Numbered from the stretch's first letter, positions 32,757 to 46,252 are shown. The stretch: DNA of 64,000 nt from Ctenosaura bakeri (GCA_948474755.1 CAOLHI010001152.1:372001-436000), one strand, 5' to 3'. A program made the numbers and translations. The notes: generated by a model not told the origin, from the sequence alone.

Positions 32757-34885
32757 ACAAGATTCCTCCCCATGATTAATTATTCCCTGTAATATGGAGA
32801 GGCACGAAAGGCTGAATATATGCATGTTTTTAGTACATATAAAGTGATTATCAAGGCCAAATGACAAGTATTCCATAGAAAAGAACATAGATGCATCTTT
32901 GAAACAATCTGTGACGTATGTGATTTCCCTGGCAGGCAAGGTTACATTAAAAAACAAGTGTTCCATGAAGGTGGAAAGTTTCAGAAACACTATTCTAAGC
33001 CACTGTAGAAGAAAAGGATAAATTTTTGATAACCTGAAAAGCAATGTTGCAAGGTGCCAAAAAGTCATCTTTTGACATTAGCCAGTGGCAAAGTGAGTAG
33101 AATATGGGTAGTTGTAACACCAAGGGAAGCAATTAATAGACTAATAAAGATGACATTAGTGGGCACAATTTTGTGCATCATCAGTATTATAACAGTGATA
33201 ATTTATATCCACTGAGTTTCTATAATACCAATAATAGACTAGAAAGGTAAGCAAGTATATAGTTATAGAATACTGATTCATCAACAAAATACAGATAATG
33301 ATCTTTCCTCCCCATTTTTTAATACCCAGGCTTGATCATATGTTATTTTAGCTTTAAAAATTCATACACATGAGGGCCGAAATTCTGTTTTACCATATAT
33401 CTCCAATTAAGCTCCTCACATTCCAGAAGAGCCCAGCTAAGAAAAGCATGTATGATTTTGAACAGCAGTATAATTCTGTTGCTCAAAGTCTTTCATCTAA
33501 TACTGAGTTATTGATAATTCATGCAATGTGTTCCTGTAAACTGAACAATTTATAATACTTCTGGAAAGTTATCCAATTTCTTTACCCTGCTCCCCATCCC
33601 AGAGGGCAGGAATAGCTTCCAAGAAGAGAAACAGGGAAACGCCTGTTTTATATTCATTAGAGTTCCTAGCAGGATGTAAAGTGTGTTGAAGAACATATGA
33701 TAAAGGAGTGAAGAGAAATACAATGGCCAAAATACTATTCAATGGTTTGGTAGCACAAATTTACACCACTGTGTCAGAGTTATGCTAAAATAGAGCTGTA
33801 TAGAATTCCAGCTGTGCACAGCAGTTTAATTCAATGGACAGCAATATCTCACATTTGCCTGTTACACAACAATTTAGTTATTCTCTAGCCACCTACTGAA
33901 ATGGAGTAATTGGGCAATTGCCCCCAAACCACAACTATTAGTGTTTAGTTATAAATAAACATCACTTGCATGACCTAGATGAGAACACCCCTACTTATGC
34001 AACCTCCCAGAAAGTGTAACTGTACTCTTGTGCAAATTATCCATAAGAGTCCAGCCAATGAATGGGCAAAGATTCAGACATCCTCCATCATGCAGCTGTG
34101 ACTTCTTGGCATTTTTTAACCCCAGAAAGGGAGTCATTGGATTAGGATAAGTCCAACGTAAGAGATAGCTTCTGTTGTAATCGGCACCAAACTAAGGCCA
34201 GTGTTCAATTTCACTGTAAACTTAGATATATCTACAGAGAGTAGATCCCTCAGCTACCAAGGTTCCAAGCTGTTACGGGTTTTAACTATCACCAGCACTT
34301 GCAGCTTGGGCTAGAAATGCTGGCTTTGACTAGCAAAGATAATTTCCCCCATCTTCTCTTTCCTGTGCATAGTAATCCTATTTGTTTCTTTAAAAAACTC
34401 TCATTATTTTTGTGGAAAATAGCTATTACCAGCTCCAAGGCTAGCATAATTGTCCTTCCTTGTACTGAAACAATGGTAGATCTTGGGATCCTGTTACTCT
34501 AAGATCTTCGTTGATATATCACTGACACACCCCATTCCGTCACCTATCACAATCAGAGTAGAGACAGCTGAGGAGTTGCAATGAGGGGCCCTCCCAAAAT
34601 ATACCTTCTTCTCTGTTTGTCAGGTTCAATCCTAGATGAGTGTGAATGAAGTGGTTTCTTCTCTCATATGGGAATTCCAAATTTGGCATAACCCCACTGG
34701 CCTCTGAACAGAAATTGACAATTCCATTTAAAAAAAAATTACCCAACTCAGAGCTTGAATAAATTTGGGAGGGGTGGGGGACTAAAACACTTAGAATTCT
34801 CCAACCAGAATCTTACTCCAACTCAGAGTTTGCTTTCAGTATTTTATTTCTCAGCATCCCCCAGTCATCTCATATTGACTGCAAG
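32757..34885. other. Unique AT-rich sequence, no gene seen
   Basis: No coding region or repeat family recognised on either strand. Confidence 0.4.
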
Positions 34886-34888
34886 AAA

Positions 34889-35289
34889 GGCCCTTTCCAC
34901 ACAAGGGGGATATACTGCTGTGGGGCCAGGATGGCAGTGGTTGGCTGATCATGCTTGTGCATGATGTCGTTGTTGGCTTGCCACCATCTTGCCACAAGCA
35001 ACATGCATGATATTTGCAAAACAGAAAAAATCTGTTTTACACCTACCATCACACCGCGCTGCCACCCTTCCCAGCTAGGCAGAAGGGAGGAAGCATGCTG
35101 GCAGTGCCTCCCTCCCAGTGTAGCAATGGCAAGTGCCTGACTGCACTGTGGAAGGGAAGAGGTGGGTCCAGTGTGCTCTCCTCCACAGTGACCCACCGAG
35201 GTGTAGAGGGGAGCATTCCTGGCACACTCATCTCCTTGCCAGGGCTGCAACGGAAGGAGTTGCCAGAGGCCTGTCATGCAGAAATGGCC
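34889..35289. mobile_element. Harbinger-like nonautonomous element, 401 bp
   Basis: The left end GGCCCTTTCCACACAAGGGG and the right end (complement GGCCATTTCTGCATGACAGG) are imperfect inverted repeats that share the GGCC(A/C)TTTC(C/T)(G/A)CA terminus of the small palindromic MITEs. AAA lies at 34,886-34,888 and again at 35,290-35,292, a 3 bp duplication. The long overlapping frames on both strands show no DDE or Myb-like motif and are not credible proteins. It could be a deletion derivative of the autonomous partner. Confidence 0.7.
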
Positions 35290-35292
35290 AAA

Positions 35293-37140
35293 GTGTTGTA
35301 AAGAGAAGCATAGATGCACCACCTAAGTTTCAAGATAAGCAAAGAAAATATCCATATCAACTTGAGGTAACTACTTATGAACAACAACTCCAGACTGTAT
35401 ACACGATACAGCTGTTCATTTTGACTTAAGCAATCCTGCATGACAGCCAGAAGGGACTGTACTTTGCTTTCACTCCCTGGAGCTTTTGTCCTGACAATGT
35501 GACATCTGTAATGACCTTTTACAAGACAGCTTCTGGAGGTGGAACTGTTGTTTAGTTCATATCAAAGTCTGTGTGAGGAAGAACAAAATATAGTTATGTG
35601 AGTAGTGTTATCGTTGTGCTGTTGGGATGAAGCCAGGTGACCACAGTTTTACAAATGTGTTACCTACTCTTGGAATTTTTATCTGTAAACCACCCTTCTT
35701 CACATTTGTAAAATATCCCCCTCTCCCCCCTGACAAAGAAAATTCCTAATTCAACATTTTACAACCCATCCATCTCTTGTTTTGTGAATTTCTCACCTGG
35801 CTTTCATGACCACAGTCTTCACACAGGCAGATGCTGACAACTCTCTACCCCTCTAACCACTGCAATTCATTTAGCAATATAATGCAGAATTGATCAACTG
35901 AACTTTTAAATGATTAATTGGTGGTACCTAATTTTAATTGTCAGAGGGAATGCAAAATGAAGGATATACCAGTTTGCATTGGAGATAATTGGGGCCTTCT
36001 GTGTTACTGAAAGGGACTATTAAAGTCAGCCTTTCCTTCTAATAATGGATGGTAGTTTCTGACTGCTAAACCTTCCCTGATGAAAGCAGGACTAATGAAA
36101 AACGCTCCCTAGGGATTGCTGGCTGAAGTGCCCTGTGAGAGGAGAACAGACTTAATTGTTCTCTCCCATTTGAAGCTATTAAAGCCAGCATGGAGGGTTA
36201 TGGACACATCCCGTGCTGCCTAGTAACTGAAATTTGCCCCTGTGTGGTGGGTGGGTGAACTGTATGTAATTTGTCTACTTTTGGAAAGTGATGGGTTGTT
36301 TAACACAATTCCCACTGAAACCTGAGATTTCTGCAAATAGAACATGACAGTAAATTGCTATTGTTTTATCTAAATGTGGAGATGTATTAACCAAGCTAGG
36401 GATGTTTATGTCACTTATTTCTATTGGAATCTTTCCCCAATTTTACATATTTATTTTTATTTATTTAAAATATTTGTATAATGACTCCCAACAATATATA
36501 TGACATGATCCACAGCAAGTAAAAACATTTAGGCTAGTACATTTAAATTAGTTGAAAATGACTGAATGCTGCATGAGTCTGGAATTTTTCAAGAGTATTA
36601 TTTTGGTTATGGTTTTTGTTTTAAAAAAAAATCAAACACTTCCTTTTACATCTAGGACAAAATTGCACTAATTGGTGTTGGAAATATTTTTGGTGTTGGC
36701 TTCGGGATTTTTGGAACTGGGCATATAACTTATTAGGAAAGATATTGGGAACAATTGTTTTTCTTTTAAAGAAAATTGATTTGTTTATTATTAAAAGACC
36801 CTCTCAATAGGAATATATGAGTGGGCTGTGGTGTGTCTGCACACTCTATTACTGACATGTTAAAATATGCAATTTCTGATGGAATTCAAATGGAGTGAAT
36901 ACCTGGGGGGATACTGAAGCATCAGAACAATGTGGAAGTGCACTTACTCCTGGTGTTAAATAGATGCAAACAGACTAGTATTAGCACAAGGAGGAGAGAA
37001 TTAGGAGACTAAAATATTCACTTTCAGTTTTAAACAGAACATGAAACCTTGCTGTGTCATAGCTTGAGCATCTGTGCTTGGTTTGAACTGTGGTCTATTC
37101 AGACTAGCCAGGGTCAAAAATTGTTGTTGATGATCCTGAC
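35293..37140. other. Unique sequence; 35,870-36,230 could be conserved noncoding
   Basis: No gene. 35,870-36,230 has homeodomain-type TTAATTGG/AATTTTAATTGTC words and no repeat character. Conservation is not testable here. Confidence 0.35.
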
Positions 37141-37144
37141 TTTT

Positions 37145-38195
37145 TCCCTATGATTTCAACTCATCTTAGAGTTCGAAGGGGCCTCATGGGCCATCAAGTC
37201 CAGATTTGTGCTAACTGCATGATCTTCAGCTTAAGCATCCCCAGCAGGTAGCTGTCCAGACTCTTTTGAAGACATCCAGAGAAGGAGACTGTTGCCCCTC
37301 TATGTAGTTGGTTCCATTATCAAATTCCTTTTACTGTCAAGAAGTTCTTTCTAATGTTCAATTGAAATTTACCTTTATGTAACTTAAAATAATTAGACCT
37401 GGTCTTATCCTCTGGGGCAGCACAGAACAGGCCTGCCCCTTCCTCTCTGTGACATCCATTGAAGTATTTAGGTAAATCAATCATATCACCCTTCAGTCTT
37501 TTTTTCAACAAGCTGAATATGCTCAGCACTTTCAACCTCTTCTCGTATGTTTTGTACTCTATACTTTTTATCTGCATTGCCCTTCTCTGAACCTACTCCA
37601 ACTTGTCTATCTCCTTCTTTAAATGACACATCCAGAACTGAACACAATACTTCTGGCCTGACTACTGCAGAAAAGAGTGGGACTATTATTTCACTCAGCT
37701 TGGAAACTATGGCAATTTCCACACTACACTCTTACAGTGCTATTATTCCACTTTCAACATCCTATGAAATCTTGGTTTGCAATTTAGGGAGGGGCATTTA
37801 GAATTCTCAGCCAGAGAGCTCTTTGGCCTCAGTAAACTACAAACCTCAGACTTCCACAAGATGTTGAAAGTAGAATAATAGCTCTATAACAGTATAGTGA
37901 GGAAATGGCATATGTTTCTAGTAAGGTGGGCTAAAATAGCATTTCCATTCTTTGCTGCAGCATCACACTGTTGACTCACATTCAGCTTATGATCAACCAT
38001 AATCCCAAGGTCTTTTTCACAAGTAGTACTGCTGGGCCATGTATCTCCTATCATATACCTGTATATTTGGTTTTTGTGGCTTAAATATAGGATTTTGCAT
38101 TTGTTTGTCTTGAATTTCATTTTATAAATCTCTTCCCAATTTCTAATTTATCTAGATCCTTCTGAACTCTGTTCTTATCTTTCCATCTGTTAACT
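37145..38195 (-). mobile_element. CR1 LINE 3' part, split by a MITE
   Basis: On the minus strand the right segment (37,911-38,195) holds ILYLSHKNQIYRYMIGDTW- and DLGIMVDHKLNVSQQCDAAA-like blocks. The left segment (37,145-37,710) holds SKLSEIIVPLFSAVVRPE- and KKRLKGDMIDLPKYFNGCHR-like blocks and the 3' UTR. Together they are the CR1 ORF2 C-terminus, 5' truncated just after the catalytic region. The MITE at 37,711-37,910 separates them. Confidence 0.87.
37711..37910. mobile_element. Palindromic MITE nested in CR1, TAT duplication
   Basis: The sequence runs from GGCAATTTCCACACTACACT to GAGGAAATGGCA. The flanking CR1 continues across it if one TAT is removed (AACTAT / TATGTTTC). The host sequence therefore confirms a 3 bp duplication and the element's ends. 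Confidence 0.9.
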
Positions 38196-40419
38196 GCCCC
38201 TCCCCTTGATTCTTCTGGGTTTAGATGTGGCAGACAGCTGACAGCTATGTCCTGAGAGCAGGTCCTGGGCCTGAGATAAGGTTGCAGTGAGGGGGCATCT
38301 CTCTTAAACTTTCTACCTATTTATAGGAGATTACAATATGTTGGAATTTAGCCTCAGATGTTATAGACACTCTCTGGCTATACAGCTGTGTCATGTATTA
38401 TGTAATGTATTGGGGGGGGGTTTCACTCCAGAGGTTCAGGTCCTGAGGTTTTCACCCATCCCCATCCCCTCTTTCATTAGCCCTGCAGATACCTGTGGTT
38501 GATTTTGAGAGCAAGAGCTTCCACTCTTCTTTTTTGTGGCTGTGACAAAATGGGCAGGGAAAAAGGACTACAGAAGGCTGAGGCTTGTTAGTCCAAGTTG
38601 TGAAACGTCCTCTCAAAAGGCACTGATTTGGTCTCCCCAATTTTGTATTTATGGAGGGCATAAAAAACTGTTTTACACTGCCATTCTTATAGTCTGTTCA
38701 AACCTTTCAAACCTTTGGTGTTTTATGCTGCCATTTTAATTATTTAATATACCCTAATTAATTATATTCCCTCCCTCCCTCCCTCCCTTCTATGGAAACA
38801 ACCTTGAAAGCTCTTTTAAGGGCCAAAAGGAGTAGCAATTTTTAAACAAACAAATAGAAAATTCTTTTCCTCATTCCATAGGCATCCTTATGTCATAGAA
38901 CCAAGGGTCAGAAATATTTAGTTACAGGTTAAAAATGCAAATTATTTTTTCCAATTCCTACTAATGGAGTACAAACCATCACCTGTAGGATCCCCATTTA
39001 CAATAGCTGTTTTGGTGTGATTTTCACAAGGCAATTTCATGGTGAGACATTCCCCTCCATCTCTCTCTCAGGATCCAAAATCATCACCCTAAATGCTATT
39101 GGTAATCTCAAATGCATTAGAGCCATTTAATAAATTGTTGAATGGTGAATCCAGACATATGTAAACTTCAGTGATTCAACAGGTCTACTCTAGTTATGAC
39201 TACCACTAGAATTCAGATCTTTTTAGCAGCACCCAGGTCTGTGGTGTAGCCATCTCATTGTACTTCAACGCAGAACTATTGAAATGGGGGGCATCTATTG
39301 TCTATGTACTGTTTTGCTGTAATCTGTCTGGAGATTTTGAGATAGAGTGGATTAAAAAAGAAAACCAAACACATATATGAATAAGTTCCTATGGGACAGG
39401 TTTCTTCCACAGTACTTTTCCCAGCCCTTCCCATACAAGTTACAACAAAATAGCAATCTGCTTTGTAGCTGCATATTTCTGGGAATAAAGTATAATTTAT
39501 ATTGACATAGGCCAAAGGGCCATCCACCAGACAATGAAAACTAAGCAACAGCCCAGTTTCCACACCCCTCAAAATGTCTCTTGGGGTGACAAAGCAGCTG
39601 GCTGCCTCCCCAGGATTTCCCCAAGGTGGGGAAATATTTTGCTTGACAGTCTTGAAACTGCAATTCTCTGGAGTGCTACAGAAAGGCTGACAGCTCAGAT
39701 GGAGGAGATCAAGCCCTGCAATATATTTTCTCTTCTTAAATAAATAAATATGTCTAGAATATCCTTGGGCTTTCTTCTTAAGTTCAAGGACTATGAGATG
39801 ACCTTGATTTACTGACTCAATATAACAGTGAAGTTTAAGAGTGGTGTTACAAAATTTAAGAGTTCACAAAGGGCTGACTGCTGATTCCAGCATTTTCTCT
39901 TTGTCTGCAGTAAACCAACCACAAAATGAATTTACTTCTGTCCTCACATAGTCATAATCATAGTCATGACCACCACTCTCATAATAATAATGGTGATGAT
40001 GATGAGGGTGAGGATGATGCTGGCAAGCATTTTTTTAAAAAAAGTGCTTTACATGAGCCTTCCTCGCCATGGTATCTTCCAAAAGTGTGGAATCCAATTT
40101 CCATCATCCACAGCCTCCACTAGTGTTACCAGGCGATACACCCTTACTCCATGATATAGTTTAACTGGCAAAATATTTAACTGGCATGAAATATAAATTT
40201 TATCTTGCCATGACTGGGAATTTTCTGGCAGAAGAACTGGCTGTGCACATGTGTTGCAAAACATAGTCATAGTCAGAGAAAGTCCAGAGATAACAGACTG
40301 GCAAATGTCCCTCAACAACTTGACCTTTAGAAACAATAGCACCCAAAACTGCTTCCACAGAATGACCGATTGTCTTCAACCTTCTCCCTTTGTCTATTAG
40401 AATTCCCCTTTGTCCACAC
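38196..40419. other. Unique sequence with short simple repeats
   Basis: A G run lies at about 38,412-38,420 and a (CCCT)n run at 38,768-38,789. Frames at 39,276-40,342 lack family motifs. Confidence 0.4.
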
Positions 40420-41583
40420 GATTGTCCCACCATTAAGGAGCTACAACGATTCCCATCAGCCTCTTTGTCACCTAATGTTAAAGCCATTAGCTCATTCCAG
40501 ACCCCATTGTCCACTCTACAGACTGCATTGTCTACTCTGCCAGAGAACCATTAACACTTTCCCCCTCAGGGTGGAAAAAGAATGTTTAAACCATGGCTTC
40601 ATGCCAGATAACTCATAGTACTTTTGGCATACTGGCCATCGCTTTACCACTCTGATCGCCAATCAGGTATTACCCTAGGACCTTTGGTCTGAGCCACAGC
40701 ACCTCATCTCTTCACTTCTGGATAGGTAAATATCACCCATGTCACCCTAAACTCTCTTGCTGTCAGAGTCCAACTCCCTGCCTGTGCCTCTCTGCCAGCA
40801 AAGAAGAGGAGGTGAAGATACTTGCCCAAGAAGGAAGAAGAGGCAGCGGGGAGGGTCCAACACAAACAACCAAGAGAAACGCTGAGCCGAGCCAAGTCAG
40901 TCTAATCCAACAGGTCCAGAAAGCCGGAAGTCTGTCCAGAGGGGTCAAGGGAGCTGGAGCACAAGGGTCAAGAGGCTTGCATAGTAATTTGCTACAAGCA
41001 AACAGCAAGCCACGCTGACAAGACTTAAATAGCCACTGAAAACAGGTGTTACTTGTCTTTGTTTCCTTAATCTAGCCAATGCAGCTTCCCTCTGAGCTAT
41101 CTGTTTCAGCCTTCTCTGTGATTGGATGCTGAGGGGTACAAGTGACTGTAATTCCTCCAAATCACTGCTGGTTCCTCTCCCTCTGAAACTGGCTGGGGCA
41201 ATTCTGCCTCTGCTTGTCTTTCAACTGATGAGGATGTTTGCAATTGGTTTCGTCAATCACTGGCTCTGTTCCTCACACAGTCAGTTGCTCATTGACCTCA
41301 GAGCCATCATCTATAACACCCGCTATCCAAACTTTTCCTCCCTTTTCCTTCAGTTAGCCTTGTATGATTGCAAGACTGCTTGGATCTTCTGTGTGTGTGA
41401 TTGTTAATTCCCCCAATAAAACAAACAAGCTTACTTTTGAATGTTCAGCTGGTTCTTCCCTACACTAGTTCCATTATACATAGGTGTAAAAGATCTTGTA
41501 AGGTTATCCCCCTCTTGCAGGCCTCCTCTTTGAGCTGATATTTCCCACTGTTTCAATGTAGGCACTGGCATTGTGGGTGGACC
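40420..41583 (+). repeat. LTR-like dispersed repeat, copy 2
   Basis: Partner of 17,280-18,395. It carries TGTCAGAGTCCAACTCCCTG at 40,762, GAGAAACGCTGAGCCGAGCC, TTTGCTACAAGCAAACAGCA, CTTCCCTCTGAGCTATCTG, TCATTGACCTCAGAGCCATC and CCCAATAAAACA near 41,411. About 150 bp at 40,560-40,750 has little counterpart in copy 1. No clean termini found. Confidence 0.6.
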
Positions 41584-43217
41584 CCTGACTCACCCACATT
41601 TGGGAGTAGTGCTAAGAAGTCTCCAGGTTATGAGATGCTGCTTTAGAGTCTCCTACAGTTTTTGTAGATAAGGACCAGATAGAAGACAATTTTATCTGTG
41701 ACTATTAAGACCAAACCACATGTTTCATTAGTCATAAAAATCCAAATAGGAAATAACCAGCTCAGGCATCTCAAAGTTGGATCAGGACCCTAGTGTGTGG
41801 GGAACGGAATTTTAACTTTTGCCCCTTCAATGGACCCAATCCATCCTGGAACCTCCAACTTACTCCTGTAATTCACATTGCTAGAAAAGGAAGCAAATGG
41901 GATCTTTCATTGTGGTACAGATTGGAAACCTGGGGCTCAATCCAGAACAGCTGGCATAGTAATTACACCGCTCATAGGAATTCATGGGAGGGAAAAATTG
42001 TCCCTCCTCCTGCCCAGATGTGAATTAGCAAGCAAAGCTTTAGAAGCGGTGGCAGGATTGCTACTGAATCTCTCCACCAATATGAGATTGCTTTATAATT
42101 TGTATTTCTGTTAGACTATTTGGTGAGAATTCTGTTATAAAGTCGTTATTGTACAACTTAAAAAACTACAATTCCCAGAACTGGTAGGTGAAAATTGCAT
42201 GACTGTCTTTTCATCTGAAAGGACACATGAGAGAAACAGAATTAATAAGGGCTTTGAAGTCCAGTGCTGACATTATTGAGCATGAGTAACAAAAAATAAA
42301 ATCGGACAGCTTATTTCACTTATTTTCAATTCATCTAAATCATTTAAAAATGCCTTTTAGAAGCCAAAAATGTTTGGCACATCTTCACTGGAACAACTAT
42401 TTGCATGTGAAAAAAGTGACATGGGCAGGATGGGTCAACCACATACCGTATAAATGTCATCTCTTATAAACTTTCCCCTGATATGATTTTCTTCAACAAC
42501 ACTCACTTTCATGTGGGTTGCATGGTTTGGTGACTAGGGACACAGCAAAGGATTGGAGCCCTTCAGATTCAAGCATATATGGGAAATTATTACTCCCACC
42601 CACACGCCATTAATAAACACCACATATTTTTTTTATCAGTTTCACATTTCTGAAGAACAAGTCATTAAGAGTCTCTGCAGAAAGCAGAAGAAACAACAAT
42701 GTGACTGCATAATTGGACATTGGAAACTTCACAATAGAAATTGTATTAGTTCTTTCATATTTGCTTCTCTGTAGCTGCTATATAGAAAACCTAGGATGAT
42801 CTGTAATTAGGAAAAAAAAGATATCTAGTAAAATATACAAATACTTCAGTAATCATACTGAAATGAAGAATGAAGAACCAAACTTTATTTCCTTCTGTTT
42901 TTCCAGATGAAACCTAAAATGTTCAAATTATCTTTGACTCTGCCCACTGACTTTTATTTTATTTTAAAAGCTCTCTCAAACAATTTTATGTCTTTACGGT
43001 TGGTCTAACAAAGGGATCAGCAAAATATGAAGTTTGGAATAGCCTAGTATCTGAGAGTGGGACTCAGAACTCACCACTGATGACATTCTTATGCCATTAT
43101 CTAGTTCTTGATGAAGACAATTTTTCTCCGCTCAAGAACTGGGAGACTAAAAACCTATGTCATGAACAGGACTCAGATACAGCAATAACTGATGTCTTTA
43201 TTTCATGGTTTCAAATT
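41584..43217. other. Unique sequence, no gene seen
   Basis: AAAACTACAATTCCCAGAAC at about 42,162 may be a remnant of a foldback element. Nothing else recognised. Confidence 0.4.
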
Positions 43218-43287
43218 CACTAGGATTTTATGTTTTATATCGTATCCTATCCCACTAGGATTTTATGTTTTATATCCTATCCTATCC
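43218..43287 (+). repeat. 35 bp exact-period tandem duplication
   Basis: Two adjacent 35 bp units starting CACTAGGATTTTATGTTTTA differ by a single base (TCGTATCC versus TCCTATCC). Confidence 0.92.
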
Positions 43288-43636
43288 TGAAGTAAAGCTT
43301 TGATTTGTTCATTAACCAATTATGAGTCACTGATGTTTCCAAGCAGCTCTGAATCTGCTGGATGAACTTCAAAAGCCTACTCTGTCTTGATTGACAATAT
43401 TTACAGTAATGTAATGAGTTCAAAACTGATCTAGGTAAAAGATCTAGAGTTGGTAATTAAAGATGATTTATGGTTCTCTTTATGGAAGTCTTCACCACTA
43501 AAATCAGTTCCAGCTAAAACATGTTAAAACTGTTTGATAATCATTTATCTGTGGTATAATTAACTCAGTTATATAAATAAGTAAACGCCTGCCAGATGTT
43601 GAAGAAATTACACCACTGCAGGTACTTTTGTTCATG

Positions 43637-43836
43637 TGTGGTGCTGTTGTCCCAAAGTCCAATGATTTTAGTTGGAAATGTTAAATGAAATGGAGACAAC
43701 AACTTTTTCCCCCCAGCATTGGGTTTCTGTCTTTGTGGTGGTGCTGTTGTCCCAAAGTCCAATGATTTTGGTTGGAGATGTTCAATGAAATGGAGATGAT
43801 AATTTTTTTTTCAAGCATTGGGTTTACTATCTTCGT
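43637..43836 (+). repeat. 100 bp tandem duplication
   Basis: Two units offset by exactly 100 bp share GTGCTGTTGTCCCAAAGTCC (43,641 and 43,741), then AATGATTTT and GCATTGGGTTT. They have diverged at scattered sites, so the duplication is older than the 35 bp one just upstream. Confidence 0.92.
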
Positions 43837-46068
43837 TTATAGAAGAAAATAAAAATATTACTGGTAATTTTTAAAAAATTAAAATGTTTTTTAAAAGAGA
43901 CAGAAAATTCCATCTTGCAGGTGAAGAGAAAATTCTGTTATTCCTTCTTTTTGTCAGCCCAAAGAATGAGACAATGCAGAATTTTCATCCCTATTCTTGC
44001 TTTCATGTCTGCTTGTTTTATGGCTGAATGACATAATTTGCAATACATTCACAAGCCTATGACAGCAAAGAAAATGGTAAAGTAGTTTCAGAAACTGTAC
44101 AAGCTTTTCCCCCTGCATCTGGAGGTTTATTAACTGAATGGTGCAAATAATCCTGTATCCTAAGTACTATCCCAAACAGAGCATTTTTAAGTCACTCATG
44201 TGCTGAATCTGTGTGCCTCACACTCTCAAGCATGGTGCCCATTGATTCCCATATTGACTGCTACTAGTTGAAATAGCAGAATTCAGTGTCGTATTAAGCA
44301 TTCTCTGGCCTTTGTTTTTTCCAATAAAAAATGTTGTTGCTGTTCCCCTCCTCCTCTTCCTGCTCCACCCCCCCTTAGACTTCAACATATGTCAGCAATA
44401 TGAATGAAAGACCACCAAAAATCCTATCGTTAACAGTCTTGCTCACATCATGTAGACTCAGGGCCATGGTTCTTATAGTTGAGTCTGCCCATCTGTAAAG
44501 CAGTCTTCCTTCTTTTCTTTACTGCTTTCACCTTTCTCTAGAATTATATTGTCTTTCCAATGTGCTTTGTGCTTTCCCATGGTATGTCCATCTTCTTTCT
44601 TGTTTTATCATTTCTAATTCTCCCTAATTCGTGCTCCTCATGTTTATTGTTAGTATTAAGTGTACTGAACAACTTAAAGACATTCCTTCTGGAACTTAGC
44701 ACATCAGCAGCTGAATGCCCTTTTTGGCTTCAGTCAATAGGGCCATTAGAAATAGACCTATTAATACTTGTCTTTTACTTTTCCCCAGTAGATGTTGAGT
44801 GCCTTTGGACCAGCAGTCTCATCTTACATCACAATCTCATGTTTCATTATCTCTTCATAGGGTTTTGAAATAAAATTGATTTGCGAATGATTTATCATTG
44901 CCTTCCTTTGTGCAGTACTAACAAGAGTTAGCAAAATCTTCACTGCTGTTGCCTATAGGAAATCTTCAGCCAATGTCTCCTTCCACTGCTTCCCAGTAAC
45001 TTCCCTTCCAGCATTTCCCATTTCCCCCCATCCTGTTCTGTGCCATTCTTTCCACTGGCAGCTGTTTGTGTGTGTGTGTGTGTGTGTCCCCTCTTATTTC
45101 TTTTCTTCCCTAATTAATCACATGGGCAATTCTATCCAATCAAATGTCATATCGTAAATCGGAAGCTATCAAAATGTCACATGTTCAGTAAGATATGGTT
45201 GTGTCATCATATATTGCTGTGGACAAGTGAATGCATTTGAAAATAAGGGCAAATGAAGACAAAGTAACAACTATGTGGCATTTTTACACAGACAGCTGAA
45301 AAGAGAAAGGAGTATGGGAGGCTTTGTTTAAAATGTTAATGGAAGAATGTGGTTTTGCACCAGCTCTAGCATGATCAGAGTGGGTGGTAAGCTCAGAACA
45401 GCAACAGGGGTGGCTGATGTAGTGAAAGCAAACAAAATTAAACCATAAAAGAAACCACTCATTCTTTTGATCCCATCTTATTGTTGGGATGATGCATCAA
45501 CTCTGAGTGGTATGTAGAACATGGTTCTGATTCTGAGTTAAGTATACTTACTATATTTAGGTTTGTATAGCTGCTCCTCACACAAAAAAAAGTTTCTGTA
45601 AGAGACCCAAGGTTACATTCACAACCAGCAGGGCAAATTAACTTCACATAGGTCTCTAAATCACAAGCCCTTACCGCATCAAACATTTGTTGTCAACAGA
45701 AGATAAATCAAGTGGTGGGCCAGAGACTGTAATAGTGGCTTAACAAGCAGAAAGGTCTTTATTGCTTTGAAATACAATACTTATAAATTTTCATTCCCAA
45801 ACATGCATCTTTGGAAGGTTTTTATAAAGGTCCCCTTTAGCAACCCAAAAAATAAATAAATAAATCCTAAAGCAGAGCCACATAAAGGTCAAACTGCACA
45901 AAGTGTCCACAAATGAATAATATTTCTAAGTGACTATGCTTGGAAAACAATCCTTTGAAATCGACAGAAGGAACAGACACCTTTTGAATGGAGTGGTTAC
46001 TGCGTTCAGATACTGTTTGAGAAAGAAGTTGGGCGCATCCCAGAAATTTGTTTATGCCGGTTTCTTAT
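43837..46068. other. Unique sequence with a (TG)n microsatellite
   Basis: A TG run lies at 45,066-45,088. No gene. The frame at 45,930-46,220 runs into the following MITE and has no recognised domain. Confidence 0.4.
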
Positions 46069-46252
46069 GGCCATTTCTGCACTATACTGTTATAGCGCTA
46101 TTATTGCACTTTCAACATCCTGTGGAATTCTGGGGTTTGCAGTTTACTGAGGCCAGAGAGTCTGAGAGTTCTAAATGCCCCTCCCTAAACTACGAACCCC
46201 AGAATTCCATAGGATGTTAAAAGTGGAATAATAGTGTAGTGTGGAAATGGCC
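46069..46252. mobile_element. Palindromic MITE, Harbinger-like, TAT duplication
   Basis: GGCCATTTCTGCACTATACT to GTGTGGAAATGGCC, with TAT at 46,066-46,068 and 46,253-46,255. The right arm lacks some bases (ATAGTGTAGTG) relative to its siblings. Confidence 0.87.

Noticed and set aside
34870..35322. 150-codon minus-strand frame and overlapping plus-strand frames
   Set aside because: They coincide with the Harbinger-like noncoding element. Frames are open on both strands and no transposase motif is present.
43637..43836. Possible CRISPR-like or satellite array
   Set aside because: Only two 100 bp units and no spacers; it is a simple tandem duplication in a vertebrate genome.
45930..46220. 96-codon frame as a host gene
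   Set aside because: Its C-terminal part is MITE sequence and its N-terminal part shows no recognised domain or splice context.
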